Positions 47,068-54,345 of a DNA stretch of 64,000 nt are shown in pieces. The position numbers and the translations under genes are program-made. Source of the stretch: Pseudomonas svalbardensis (lineage in GTDB: Bacteria > Pseudomonadota > Gammaproteobacteria > Pseudomonadales > Pseudomonadaceae); assembly GCF_030053115.1 (NCBI RefSeq), contig NZ_CP125619.1, positions 6,285,001-6,349,000 of the forward strand, written 5' to 3'. How positions within the stretch are numbered: position 1 is the first letter of the stretch; every line of letters starts with the position of its first letter. The notes below the pieces were generated by a model that saw only the letters and a program-made list of their open reading frames with translations, made no database searches and had not been told where the DNA came from.

Positions 47068-47805
47068 ATGCATACTCACTCGATGAGCGGCGTTGACGCA
47101 TTTACTGCGCCTTCGCGTCGCCTGCTACTGCTGTTGTTTTTATTTGTCGCGGCACTTTTCCTCGCAATGCCCGAGGCGATGGCTCATGCCGTCGCCGAAG
47201 GTGACAAGGGGTTCATACAGGAAAGCTCAGGCGTCATGTTGTTGCCCTTCATCTACATGGGCGCCAAGCACATGATGACGGGCTACGACCACCTGCTGTT
47301 TCTGTTCGGGGTGATCTTCTTCCTCTATCGCCTGAAAGAGGTTGGGCTTTACGTCACGCTATTCGCGGTAGGCCACTCGGTCACGCTGCTGCTTGGCGTG
47401 CTGACCGAGGTCAGCATCAGCTCTTACATCATCGATGCCATCATCGGTTTCTCGGTGGTGTACAAGGCGCTCGATAACCTGGGCGCATTCCAGCGCTGGT
47501 TCGGTTTCCAACCCGATACCAAGGTGGCCACGCTGATCTTCGGCCTACTCCATGGTTTCGGTCTGGCCACCAAGATTCAGGAGTACGAGATCTCGCCTGA
47601 TGGCCTGATTCCGAACCTGATCGCCTTCAACGTTGGTGTCGAGATCGGCCAATTGCTGGCCCTTAGCGCGATTCTCATTTTAATGGGGTATTGGCGGCGA
47701 ACCGGCAGTTTCTGGCGCCACGCCTATACCGCCAACGTCGCCATGATGAGTGCCGGTTTCCTGCTGATGGGTTACCAGATCACCGGCCTGTTTGTCTCTG
47801 CGTAA
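47068..47805 (+). CDS. HupE/UreJ-family membrane protein
   Basis: A 245-residue membrane protein with a leading hydrophobic segment and six further helices. The HupE/UreJ signature is GAKHMMTGYDHLLFLFGVIF, with HGFGLATKIQEY and FNVGVEIGQLLAL later; HupE/UreJ members are nickel permeases or related metal carriers. Located between a His-rich secreted protein and an anchor protein, it probably takes part in metal handling in the nickel/cobalt cluster; direction of transport is unknown. Confidence 0.85.
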   Translation: MHTHSMSGVDAFTAPSRRLLLLLFLFVAALFLAMPEAMAHAVAEGDKGFIQESSGVMLLPFIYMGAKHMMTGYDHLLFLFGVIFFLYRLKEVGLYVTLFAVGHSVTLLLGVLTEVSISSYIIDAIIGFSVVYKALDNLGAFQRWFGFQPDTKVATLIFGLLHGFGLATKIQEYEISPDGLIPNLIAFNVGVEIGQLLALSAILILMGYWRRTGSFWRHAYTANVAMMSAGFLLMGYQITGLFVSA

Positions 47806-47817
47806 GGAATTCTGACC

Positions 47818-48471
47818 ATGTTCAATACCCCGCTTCCCACTGTTAATGAATTGCCTAGCACTCGCAAATTGGTGCGCTCGACTGTCATTGCACTGCTGAC
47901 CGCGGTCGGCCTGCTGGTGACCGTTGTCATGCCATCGGAATACGCTATTGATCCAACGGGCGTGGGGCGCGCACTGGGCCTGACGCAGATGGGTGAACTG
48001 AAAATCATCCTTGCCCAGGAAGCCTTGGCGGATGCCGCGCAACCGCAACCCGCAGCTCCAGCTCCAGCTCCAGCTCCAGCTCCGCAAGTTGCGCAAGTCC
48101 AACCTATTGCGAAACCTGTAGCTCAACCAGTGGCGACACCTGCCCCAGCTTTGAAAACCAATCAAATGACCGTCACGCTCAAGCCAGGCGAAGGGACAGA
48201 AATCAAACTGGAAGTGCTGAAGAACAAGACTGTCAGCTATGAATGGACAGCGGCTGGCGGACCTGTGAACTATGACACCCATGGCGAACCCTACAACGGT
48301 GAAAAGGGTTACTTCCACAGCTACAACAAGGGCAAGCAGGTCAAAAGTGATAAAGGTGAATTCACCGCCATTTTTGACGGCACCCACGGTTGGTTTTGGC
48401 GTAATCGCAGCAGCAACGACGTGACCATCTCTCTGAGTACGACCGGTGATTACCTGAGCGTCAAACAGTAA
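47818..48471 (+). CDS. Transmembrane anchor protein with Pro/Ala linker
   Basis: A 217-residue protein: one membrane helix (about 21-42), a Pro/Ala-rich linker (PQPAAPAPAPAPAPQVAQ) crossing the periplasm, and a beta-rich C-terminal domain (MTVTLKPGEGTEIKLEVLKN ... GYFHSYNKGKQ ... FDGTHGWFWRNRSS) resembling the domain found in proteins annotated only as transmembrane anchors. It begins 12 bp after the HupE gene. No catalytic motif is visible; a structural or metal-presenting role is possible. Confidence 0.75.
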   Translation: MFNTPLPTVNELPSTRKLVRSTVIALLTAVGLLVTVVMPSEYAIDPTGVGRALGLTQMGELKIILAQEALADAAQPQPAAPAPAPAPAPQVAQVQPIAKPVAQPVATPAPALKTNQMTVTLKPGEGTEIKLEVLKNKTVSYEWTAAGGPVNYDTHGEPYNGEKGYFHSYNKGKQVKSDKGEFTAIFDGTHGWFWRNRSSNDVTISLSTTGDYLSVKQ

Positions 48472-48554
48472 TCGCAGAAGCTCGCGCTCCTACCGAGGGG
48501 GGAGGAGCGCTTTAATCGAATACACACCTCCATAATCTCTTGGAAAATACACGC

Positions 48555-48683
48555 ATGAAAACTTCAGCAACGGTGTTCCGTTCAGTTCTTCTAATCTGCT
48601 TTCTGGGTCTGATGACCGCATGTAGCGGTAGTGAGAAAGAGGCGGGATCGGAAAGTGCAGGTCATGGCCACTCGCACGAGTGA
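48555..48683 (+). CDS. 42-residue lipoprotein with GHGHSHE tail
   Basis: A short complete gene: ATG 48555 to TGA 48681-48683. The product has a lipoprotein signal with the lipobox MTAC (Cys 23) and a short mature part ending HGHSHE. It is the last gene of the HupE/anchor cassette and is followed 12 bp later by a terminator. It is likely a small metal-binding outer- or inner-membrane lipoprotein. Confidence 0.7.
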   Translation: MKTSATVFRSVLLICFLGLMTACSGSEKEAGSESAGHGHSHE

Positions 48684-48695
48684 AGCGTTGAAAAC

Positions 48696-48725
48696 AAGCG
48701 AGGCAGCCAATGCCGCCTCGCTTTT
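48696..48725 (+). terminator. Intrinsic terminator after the HupE/anchor/lipoprotein cassette
   Basis: Stem AAGCGAGGC / GCCTCGCTT with a short loop, then TT. Confidence 0.75.
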
Positions 48726-48799
48726 CACAACATCACCAGTACCACAGAAGCGCTCTCTAAATGGAGCATTCTCCTTAGATCGCCGTCAATCGCTATCTT

Positions 48800-48912
48800 G
48801 AAGTTAGGCGTATCGGCGTTAGCGATATTGTTGCTCAGCACCTCAGCTCTTTGGCTGCGATAAATTAACACTCTTTCTGGGAGCCAAGTGCTTTTTCAAA
48901 ATTAATACTCAC
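48800..48912 (-). pseudogene. flgB: flgB 5' fragment with a frameshift
   Basis: On the minus strand a GTG at 48910-48912 opens MSINFEKALGSQKE, then the frame breaks (TGT TAA) and resumes one base out as LIYRSQRAEVLSNNIANADT PNFK. Both parts match the N-terminus of the flagellar proximal-rod protein FlgB (MSIxFDKALG ... RAQRAEVLxNNIANADTPN). A single-base loss within AAAGAGTTGTTAATT would explain the break. Similarity stops after NFK. The 48684-49301 stretch otherwise holds only a terminator and CopR boxes. Confidence 0.78.
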
Positions 48913-49162
48913 ATTCGATCACCTTTAGTCACGTTACTATTTCTCACGCATATCAAGCTCTAGTTTTGAGCTCAGCGCGCTCAAGTCGACGCATTCAATT
49001 CAAGTGTAGGTGCAAAAAAACGTAAAGCCTCCGCCAAAGTTACCGGCAGCTTACAAAACCACACCGCTAAAACTTTCAATCGGTAAATATCGGCTATGTG
49101 TTGCTGGATGATCGAGATCATTAAGAATTAAGTAGTGTGTTCCTCAAGAGAAATATCGCAAC

Positions 49163-49178
49163 CTGACACAACTGTAAT
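49163..49178 (+). promoter_or_regulatory. CopR-type box upstream of the second PtrA-like gene
   Basis: CTGACACAACTGTAAT, three bases from the consensus, 124 bp before the start at 49302. A half-site CTGACAG follows at 49194. Confidence 0.55.
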
Positions 49179-49301
49179 ATTGGCCTAAGCTTCCTGACAG
49201 GGGGTAAGTCTTATAGTCCAACTGAGCCTTAAGCTCACCCCTAAGAATCAGCGCTTGATGTGGATTCAGGGGTTACCGAATACTCATCCGAGGAAACCCA
49301 A

Positions 49302-49508
49302 ATGAACCCTATCAAATCCTTGTTCGTCATTGCTGCTCTGACCATCTCTTCTTTGGCTATGGCTGAAGGCGGTGGTGACCGGGCTTTCGCACGCATGGAA
49401 GCGGCCAGGAGTAACTCGATGGAATCGTACCAAGTAGCTCAAACGCAAAGCTCTCAACCTCCCGTCGCAGAAAGCAAAGCCAAAGTGATGGACCACAAGA
49501 ATTGCTAA
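49302..49508 (+). CDS. Short PtrA-like periplasmic protein
   Basis: A 68-residue secreted protein with a signal peptide (cleavage MA-EGGG) and the PtrA motif EGGGDRAFARMEAARSNSME; it ends HKNC. It parallels the longer PtrA-like protein at 34730 and precedes the copA operon. ATG 49302 is chosen because it begins the signal peptide. Confidence 0.8.
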   Translation: MNPIKSLFVIAALTISSLAMAEGGGDRAFARMEAARSNSMESYQVAQTQSSQPPVAESKAKVMDHKNC

Positions 49509-49529
49509 ATAGCTGGGTACATTCCCAAG

Positions 49530-49545
49530 CTGACAGAAATGTAAT
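49530..49545 (+). promoter_or_regulatory. CopR-type box upstream of copA
   Basis: Exact consensus CTGACAGAAATGTAAT, 142 bp before the copA start. Confidence 0.75.
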
Positions 49546-49686
49546 CACTGTGGTGGTTTAAATGTGGCAATTTCTGAGCTCGCTTGCCGTAAGAGTTCGT
49601 TTTTTGTGACGGTGGGCGAAGCTCATCCGGGCAACCCATTGGTTGTTTCGCACGGCTTCCCTTTTGACTGATTGGACATAAACGGC

Positions 49687-51588
49687 ATGCATTCCAAAAC
49701 CTCTAGGCGGACATTCGTTAAAGGCCTGGCCGCTGGTGGCATTCTCGGCGGCCTTGGTCTGTGGCGCACTCCTGTATGGGCAGTGACCAGCCCTGGTCTA
49801 CCGAGCGTTCTCACCGGTAACGAATTTGATCTGTTTATTGGTGAAACCCCTGTAAACATCACCGGCTCACCACGCACAGCCATGACCATCAATGGTTCGT
49901 TGCCCGGACCTTTGCTGCGCTGGCGCGAAGGCGAGACGGTCACACTGCGTGTGAAAAATCGCCTAGACCAAGACACGTCCATTCATTGGCACGGGATCAT
50001 TCTGCCCGCCAACATGGACGGTGTACCGGGTTTGAGTTTCCATGGCATCGCGCCCGATGGCATGTACGAGTACAAATTCAAGGTGCATCAGAACGGCACG
50101 TACTGGTACCACAGCCACTCTGGTTTGCAGGAGCAGGCAGGCGTTTACGGTCCAATCGTCATCGACTCGAAAGAGCCTGAACCTTTTCAATACAACCGCG
50201 ACTATGTAGTGATGTTGACTGACTGGACCGATGAAGATTCTAGTCGCGTCATGGCCAAGCTCAAGAAGCAATCGGACTATTACAACCACCACAAACGTAC
50301 CGTAGGCGACTTTATCGACGACGTCAGCAAGCAAGGTTGGTCTGCTGCCGTGGCCGACCGGAAGATGTGGGCTGAAATGAAAATGAACCCCACTGATCTC
50401 GCAGACGTCAGTGGGGATACTTACACCTATCTCATGAATGGCCAGGCGCCTAACGGTAACTGGACCGGTATTTTCAAGCCGGGCGAGAAGCTGCGCCTAC
50501 GCTTTATCAACGGCTCAGCTATGAGCTATTTCGACGTCCGCATCCCTGGTTTGAAAATGACCGTTGTGGCGGCTGACGGCCAACATGTCAAACCAGTCAG
50601 CGTCGATGAATTCCGCATCGCCGTGGCAGAAACGTATGACGTGATCGTAGAACCTACCAGCGAAGAAGCTTACACAATCTTCGCCCAGTCCATGGATAGA
50701 ACAGGTTATGCACGTGGAACCTTGGCAGTTCGCGAAGGATTAAAGGCACACGTACCTGCGATCGATCCTCGGCCACTTTTGACCATGGATGACATGGGAA
50801 TGGGCGGTATGGCGGGCATGGACCATGGCAGCATGGCTGGTATGGGCGACGGCGATATGAAACAAGGTGACATGTCAGGCATGGACCACAGCAAGATGTC
50901 GGGCATGGACCAAAGTGACATGACCGGCATGGACAGCGGTGACATGACTAACATGGCCGGTATGGACCACAGCAAGATGGCGGGAATGGACAAAGGCGAC
51001 ATGTCCAACATGGCCGGGATGGATCACAGCAAGATGGCCGGGATGGGCGGTAGGGGTGGCGAAATGCAGACTCACCCAGCCTCCGAATCCAACAACCCCT
51101 TGGTTGATATGCAAGCCATGAACCCAACGCCCAAGCTAAACGATCCAGGCATCGGTTTGCGGAACAATGGTCGTCGAGTACTCACCTACTCAGACCTGAA
51201 AAGCACGTTCCAAGACCCTGACGGCCGCGAGCCCAATCGCACCATTGAGCTTCATCTGACCGGACACATGGAGAAGTTTTCGTGGTCCTTCAACGGAATC
51301 AAATTTTCTGACGCCGAGCCGCTTCGTCTGAAATATGGGGAGCGTCTTCGCATCACCCTGGTGAACGACACCATGATGACCCATCCCATCCACCTTCACG
51401 GCATGTGGAGCGATCTTGAAGATGAGAACGGCAAGTTCATGGTGCGCAAACACACAATCGACATGCCACCAGGTACCAAGCGCAGCTATCGAGTCACCGC
51501 TGATGCCTTAGGTCGCTGGGCTTATCACTGCCACCTGCTTTTCCATATGGAAATGGGCATGTTCCGTGAAGTACGGGTTGATGAGTAA
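49687..51588 (+). CDS. copA: CopA periplasmic multicopper oxidase
   Basis: A 633-residue CopA/PcoA-family oxidase that oxidises Cu(I) in the periplasm. A twin-arginine signal (SRRTFVKGLAAGG) marks Tat export of the folded protein. Copper-site motifs are HWHGIILPANMDG, YWYHSHSGLQEQ, HPIHLHGMWSDL and HCHLLFHMEMGMF. A Met-rich insertion (about residues 365-455) has tandem MDHSKM/MSGMD/GDM units that bind extra copper. ATG 49687 gives the Tat signal in the correct place. It heads an operon with a small protein, copB, cytochrome c and copG. Confidence 0.95.
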   Translation: MHSKTSRRTFVKGLAAGGILGGLGLWRTPVWAVTSPGLPSVLTGNEFDLFIGETPVNITGSPRTAMTINGSLPGPLLRWREGETVTLRVKNRLDQDTSIHWHGIILPANMDGVPGLSFHGIAPDGMYEYKFKVHQNGTYWYHSHSGLQEQAGVYGPIVIDSKEPEPFQYNRDYVVMLTDWTDEDSSRVMAKLKKQSDYYNHHKRTVGDFIDDVSKQGWSAAVADRKMWAEMKMNPTDLADVSGDTYTYLMNGQAPNGNWTGIFKPGEKLRLRFINGSAMSYFDVRIPGLKMTVVAADGQHVKPVSVDEFRIAVAETYDVIVEPTSEEAYTIFAQSMDRTGYARGTLAVREGLKAHVPAIDPRPLLTMDDMGMGGMAGMDHGSMAGMGDGDMKQGDMSGMDHSKMSGMDQSDMTGMDSGDMTNMAGMDHSKMAGMDKGDMSNMAGMDHSKMAGMGGRGGEMQTHPASESNNPLVDMQAMNPTPKLNDPGIGLRNNGRRVLTYSDLKSTFQDPDGREPNRTIELHLTGHMEKFSWSFNGIKFSDAEPLRLKYGERLRITLVNDTMMTHPIHLHGMWSDLEDENGKFMVRKHTIDMPPGTKRSYRVTADALGRWAYHCHLLFHMEMGMFREVRVDE

Positions 51589-51600
51589 AGGAGACGATCT

Positions 51601-51849
51601 GTGAGCACATACCTAAATCGTAAATCGCTGGTTGGTTGCCTCTTTGCCGTCGGCTTGATGGGTGGACTCTCGTCCGTGGCGCTGGCAGTCGAAGATAGTA
51701 GTGATCATTCACCTGCTACTCCTGTGAAAGCAACGAGCAAGCCTGCAACTGCGACAAACGAGTCAAAGCCCGATCACGGGTCAATGGACCACAGCAAGAT
51801 GAGCCATGAATCGATGGATCATGACCAAAAAACCAAAAAGGCAGATTGA
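51601..51849 (+). CDS. Small secreted DHSKM-motif protein between copA and copB
   Basis: An 82-residue protein with a GTG start (51601) seven bases after AGGAGA. It has a signal peptide ([20 protein letters not shown]) and a hydrophilic Ser/Thr/Lys-rich mature part ending in [18 protein letters not shown], the same His-Met unit found in CopA and CopB. It is probably a periplasmic copper buffer. It overlaps an alternative upstream reading of copB, but the true copB start follows its stop. Confidence 0.72.
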   Translation: MSTYLNRKSLVGCLFAVGLMGGLSSVALAVEDSSDHSPATPVKATSKPATATNESKPDHGSMDHSKMSHESMDHDQKTKKAD

Positions 51850-51853
51850 GATC

Positions 51854-52795
51854 ATGACCAGTAAGTTTTTACGCCCAACGTTGATGGCACTGGCAGTCTC
51901 TACCAGTCCTGCTTTCTTTGTCGTGGCTCACGCCGCTGAAGAGATGGATCACTCCAAGATGGACCATGGCTCAATGGGAGCTATGGACCATAGCAAGATG
52001 GGGGCTATGGATCACAGCAAGATGAGTATGGATGACGGGCAAATGGACGGAATGGAAAGTATGGATGGAGGGGCGACTACCACCAGTCGGCCCCCAGTCC
52101 CCGTACTTACCGACGCTGACCGTGCAGCCGCCTTTCCAGATGTTGCTGGTCATGGTGTCCACGACAAAAAACTCAACTCCTTCATGCTGCTGGATAAATT
52201 TGAGTACCAGGATGCTGACAACGGTAGTGCATTGGCCTGGGATGCAAAAGGATGGATCGGCGGTGACGTTGACCGACTGTGGTTGCGGTCGGAAGGCGAA
52301 CGTACCAATGGCGTAACGGAAAACGCTGAACTCTCAGCACTTTGGGGGCACTCCATCGGTCCATGGTGGGATGTCGTCACCGGCGTACGACAAGACTTCA
52401 AGCCCGGGTCACCACAAACTTGGGGAGCGCTCGGTATTCAGGGTATGGCCCTCTATAACTTTGAAGCCGAAGCGACTGCCTACATCGGTGAGAACGGTCA
52501 AACCGCTGCTCGATTGGAAGGCGACTACGACATTCTGCTGACCAATCGCCTGATTTTGCAGCCGACGGCCGAAGCCAATTTTTACGGAAAAAATGATCCT
52601 CAGCGAGGCATTGGGTCTGGATTGGCAAATACCGAAGTAGGGCTCCGATTGCGTTATGAGATTGTTCGCCAATTTGCCCCTTATATTGGGGTTAGCTGGA
52701 GCCGCTCCTACGGCAATACGGCAGACCTGGCCAGCGATGAAGGAGAGGATGCGAACGAGGCGCGATTTGTCGCTGGTATTCGGATGTGGTTTTGA
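51854..52795 (+). CDS. copB: CopB outer-membrane copper-resistance protein
   Basis: A 313-residue outer-membrane beta-barrel: signal peptide, a Met/His-rich N-terminal segment ([20 protein letters not shown]) and a barrel domain with typical alternating strands, ending in the aromatic RMWF of outer-membrane proteins. It sequesters or releases copper at the outer membrane. ATG 51854 lies 4 bp after the stop of the small upstream gene. Confidence 0.94.
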   Translation: MTSKFLRPTLMALAVSTSPAFFVVAHAAEEMDHSKMDHGSMGAMDHSKMGAMDHSKMSMDDGQMDGMESMDGGATTTSRPPVPVLTDADRAAAFPDVAGHGVHDKKLNSFMLLDKFEYQDADNGSALAWDAKGWIGGDVDRLWLRSEGERTNGVTENAELSALWGHSIGPWWDVVTGVRQDFKPGSPQTWGALGIQGMALYNFEAEATAYIGENGQTAARLEGDYDILLTNRLILQPTAEANFYGKNDPQRGIGSGLANTEVGLRLRYEIVRQFAPYIGVSWSRSYGNTADLASDEGEDANEARFVAGIRMWF

Positions 52796-52804
52796 GAGCC
52801 TGAT

Positions 52805-53620
52805 ATGAAAAGAACATTGAAAACATTGACTGCTGCCGGGGTGGTCGCCGCAATAGTAGGTGCCGGCGTGGTGTATTTTGGTGTGTTCAATGTTGGGGCG
52901 GATGATCCGCACTCCGAACCCGTTTACTCACTGCTGTCCATTGCTCGGGATCGCTCGATAGCAGTGCGCTCACGCGACATTGAAGTTCCCGACCTGAGTG
53001 ATGAAACTCTCATTCGTGCAGGTGCTGGCAACTACAACTCAATGTGCATTGGCTGCCATCTGGCTCCGGGTATTGCAGGAACCGAGTTAAGTAATAGCCT
53101 TTATCCTGCCCCCCCAAATCTTTCAAAACTGGGCGTTGATGGAAACCCTGCCGCAGCTTTCTGGATCATCAAGCATGGAATCAAATCCACAGGCATGCCC
53201 GCTTGGGGTAAAAGCATGGCCGATCCCTATATCTGGGGAATGGTCGCTTTTCTTAAGCAACTTCCTACCCTGAATGCAGAGCAATACACCGCTCTAGCAG
53301 TCAGCAGTGGTGGTCATCAACACGGCGGCGGCGAGAGCAAAATGCATAACCATGAAGGTGAGCATGAGGGTCAAAAGGGGGCAGCCTCTGCACATCATAA
53401 TGCGGGGGCAGCCGAAGAAGTAGCCGACGCAGGCGACCATCATGGCGAGAGGAACAATAGCCACCCTCATAAGGCGGCCGCAGCACCTACTCAGAATGAA
53501 AATACCGAACACGCCCACCCTAAGGGTGCCGAGGCTTCACATGCTGATCCAGCAACTCCGGTCGTTCAGCCCAAAACTCATACCCATGCCGATGGGAAGG
53601 AACATACCCATGCGAAGTAA
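52805..53620 (+). CDS. c-type cytochrome with long His-rich tail
   Basis: A 271-residue protein: an N-terminal signal-anchor (about 8-30), a class I cytochrome c domain with the heme site CIGCH (near 80) and the Met ligand region GIKSTGMPAWG (near 130), and a 100-residue disordered tail with many HxH pairs (GGHQHGGGESKMHNHEGEHE onward). It belongs to the copA operon; it may accept electrons from Cu(I) oxidation, or hold copper in its tail. This is inference. It overlaps the copG start by 11 bp. Confidence 0.85.
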   Translation: MKRTLKTLTAAGVVAAIVGAGVVYFGVFNVGADDPHSEPVYSLLSIARDRSIAVRSRDIEVPDLSDETLIRAGAGNYNSMCIGCHLAPGIAGTELSNSLYPAPPNLSKLGVDGNPAAAFWIIKHGIKSTGMPAWGKSMADPYIWGMVAFLKQLPTLNAEQYTALAVSSGGHQHGGGESKMHNHEGEHEGQKGAASAHHNAGAAEEVADAGDHHGERNNSHPHKAAAAPTQNENTEHAHPKGAEASHADPATPVVQPKTHTHADGKEHTHAK

Positions 53621-54077
53621 CTTTCTTCTTCCCGGTCGGGCACTTCGCCTCGCTGCATTCGCGGCTCTGTTTATCAGTTCAGCTGGTCATGCAGCAGAGT
53701 CGCTGACGATCGACGTCCATCGTGACGCTAACTGTGGATGCTGCAAGAAGTGGATCCAGCACCTTGAAGCTAACGGCTTCACCGTCGTTGATCATGTAGA
53801 AACCAACATGAGCGCGGTCAAGCAGAATCTCGGTGTTGCTCCACGACTCTCGTCCTGCCACACAGCAATGATCAATGGAAAGTTTGTTGAAGGTCACGTG
53901 CCCGCGGAGCAAATAATTGCGATGAACGAGCGTGACGACCTTCTTGGGATCGCTGTTCCTGGTATGCCAGCAGGCTCTCCAGGAATGGAAGTCGACGGAA
54001 AACATGTTGCTTATCAGGTAATCGGCCTGACCAAAACAGGCACAGATCTGGTCATTGCTGAATACCCTGGAAACTAA
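53610..54077 (+). CDS. copG: CopG (DUF411) periplasmic copper-resistance protein
   Basis: A 155-residue secreted DUF411 protein: signal peptide (about 1-28) and a thioredoxin-like domain with NCGCCKKW (near 42) and the distal Cys of RLSSCHTAMINGKFVEGHVP, cysteines that bind copper in CopG. ATG 53610 lies inside the 3' end of the cytochrome gene (11-bp overlap). It is the last gene of the copper operon and of the island. Confidence 0.92.
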   Translation: MRSNFLLPGRALRLAAFAALFISSAGHAAESLTIDVHRDANCGCCKKWIQHLEANGFTVVDHVETNMSAVKQNLGVAPRLSSCHTAMINGKFVEGHVPAEQIIAMNERDDLLGIAVPGMPAGSPGMEVDGKHVAYQVIGLTKTGTDLVIAEYPGN

Positions 54078-54099
54078 TCTGATCCCCTCCATCCATTCC

Positions 54100-54128
54100 C
54101 GGCATGGCCTGCGTCACTGGCCATGCCG
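54100..54128 (+). terminator. Hairpin after copG
   Basis: Perfect 10-bp stem CGGCATGGCC / GGCCATGCCG with a 9-nt loop, 22 bp after the copG stop; there is no clear T-run. Confidence 0.5.
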
Positions 54129-54234
54129 CAGGCACGTGCTGTCCATTTCGTATTCAAGTAACACGCCCAGGACAACCAGCTACAGTTGTTCTGCCCCTCT
54201 CTAGATGTCTTGGAGATCCTTGGGACCTCCAAGC

Positions 54235-54270
54235 TGCGACAGTTTTTATTACTTTGCGACAGTTTTTATT
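54235..54270. repeat. Two 16-bp tandem repeats near the right island edge
   Basis: TGCGACAGTTTTTATT occurs at 54235-54250 and again at 54255-54270 (20-bp period), 36-71 bp beyond the glmS stop. Position and period suit transposase-binding sites, but the sequence differs from the left-edge TTGACAC repeats. Confidence 0.6.
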
Positions 54271-54275
54271 GTGTG

Positions 54276-54345
54276 AAACCAATGTTTCCATCACCTGTGG
54301 ATAACTTATTCCACCGTCACCGACTTCGCCAGATTTCGCGGTTGG
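54276..54345. other. attTn7-equivalent site (glmS 3' end and downstream)
   Basis: The last codons of glmS ([11 protein letters not shown]) are the part recognised by TnsD-type targeting proteins, with insertion about 25 bp beyond the stop (near 54281). The island ends in this interval. Confidence 0.6.

Larger units (their letters stand above)
23139..54280. mobile_element. Metal-resistance genomic island at the glmS (attTn7) locus
   Basis: About 31 kb of copper, silver, nickel and cobalt resistance genes placed between the LysR gene and the 3' end of glmS. The right boundary is an estimate: Tn7-type insertion falls about 25 bp beyond the glmS stop. The left boundary is the TGT preceding four transposase-site-like repeats. 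Base composition is visibly less GC-rich than the flanks, and the region holds an IS66 element and several gene relics. No tnsABCD or tniABQ genes are inside, so it cannot move by itself. A 5-bp target duplication was not recognised. Confidence 0.7.

Noticed and set aside
23083..54305. CRISPR array or prophage in the island
   Set aside because: No regularly spaced identical repeats with unique spacers and no phage structural genes; the left-edge repeats are only four, unevenly spaced and degenerate.
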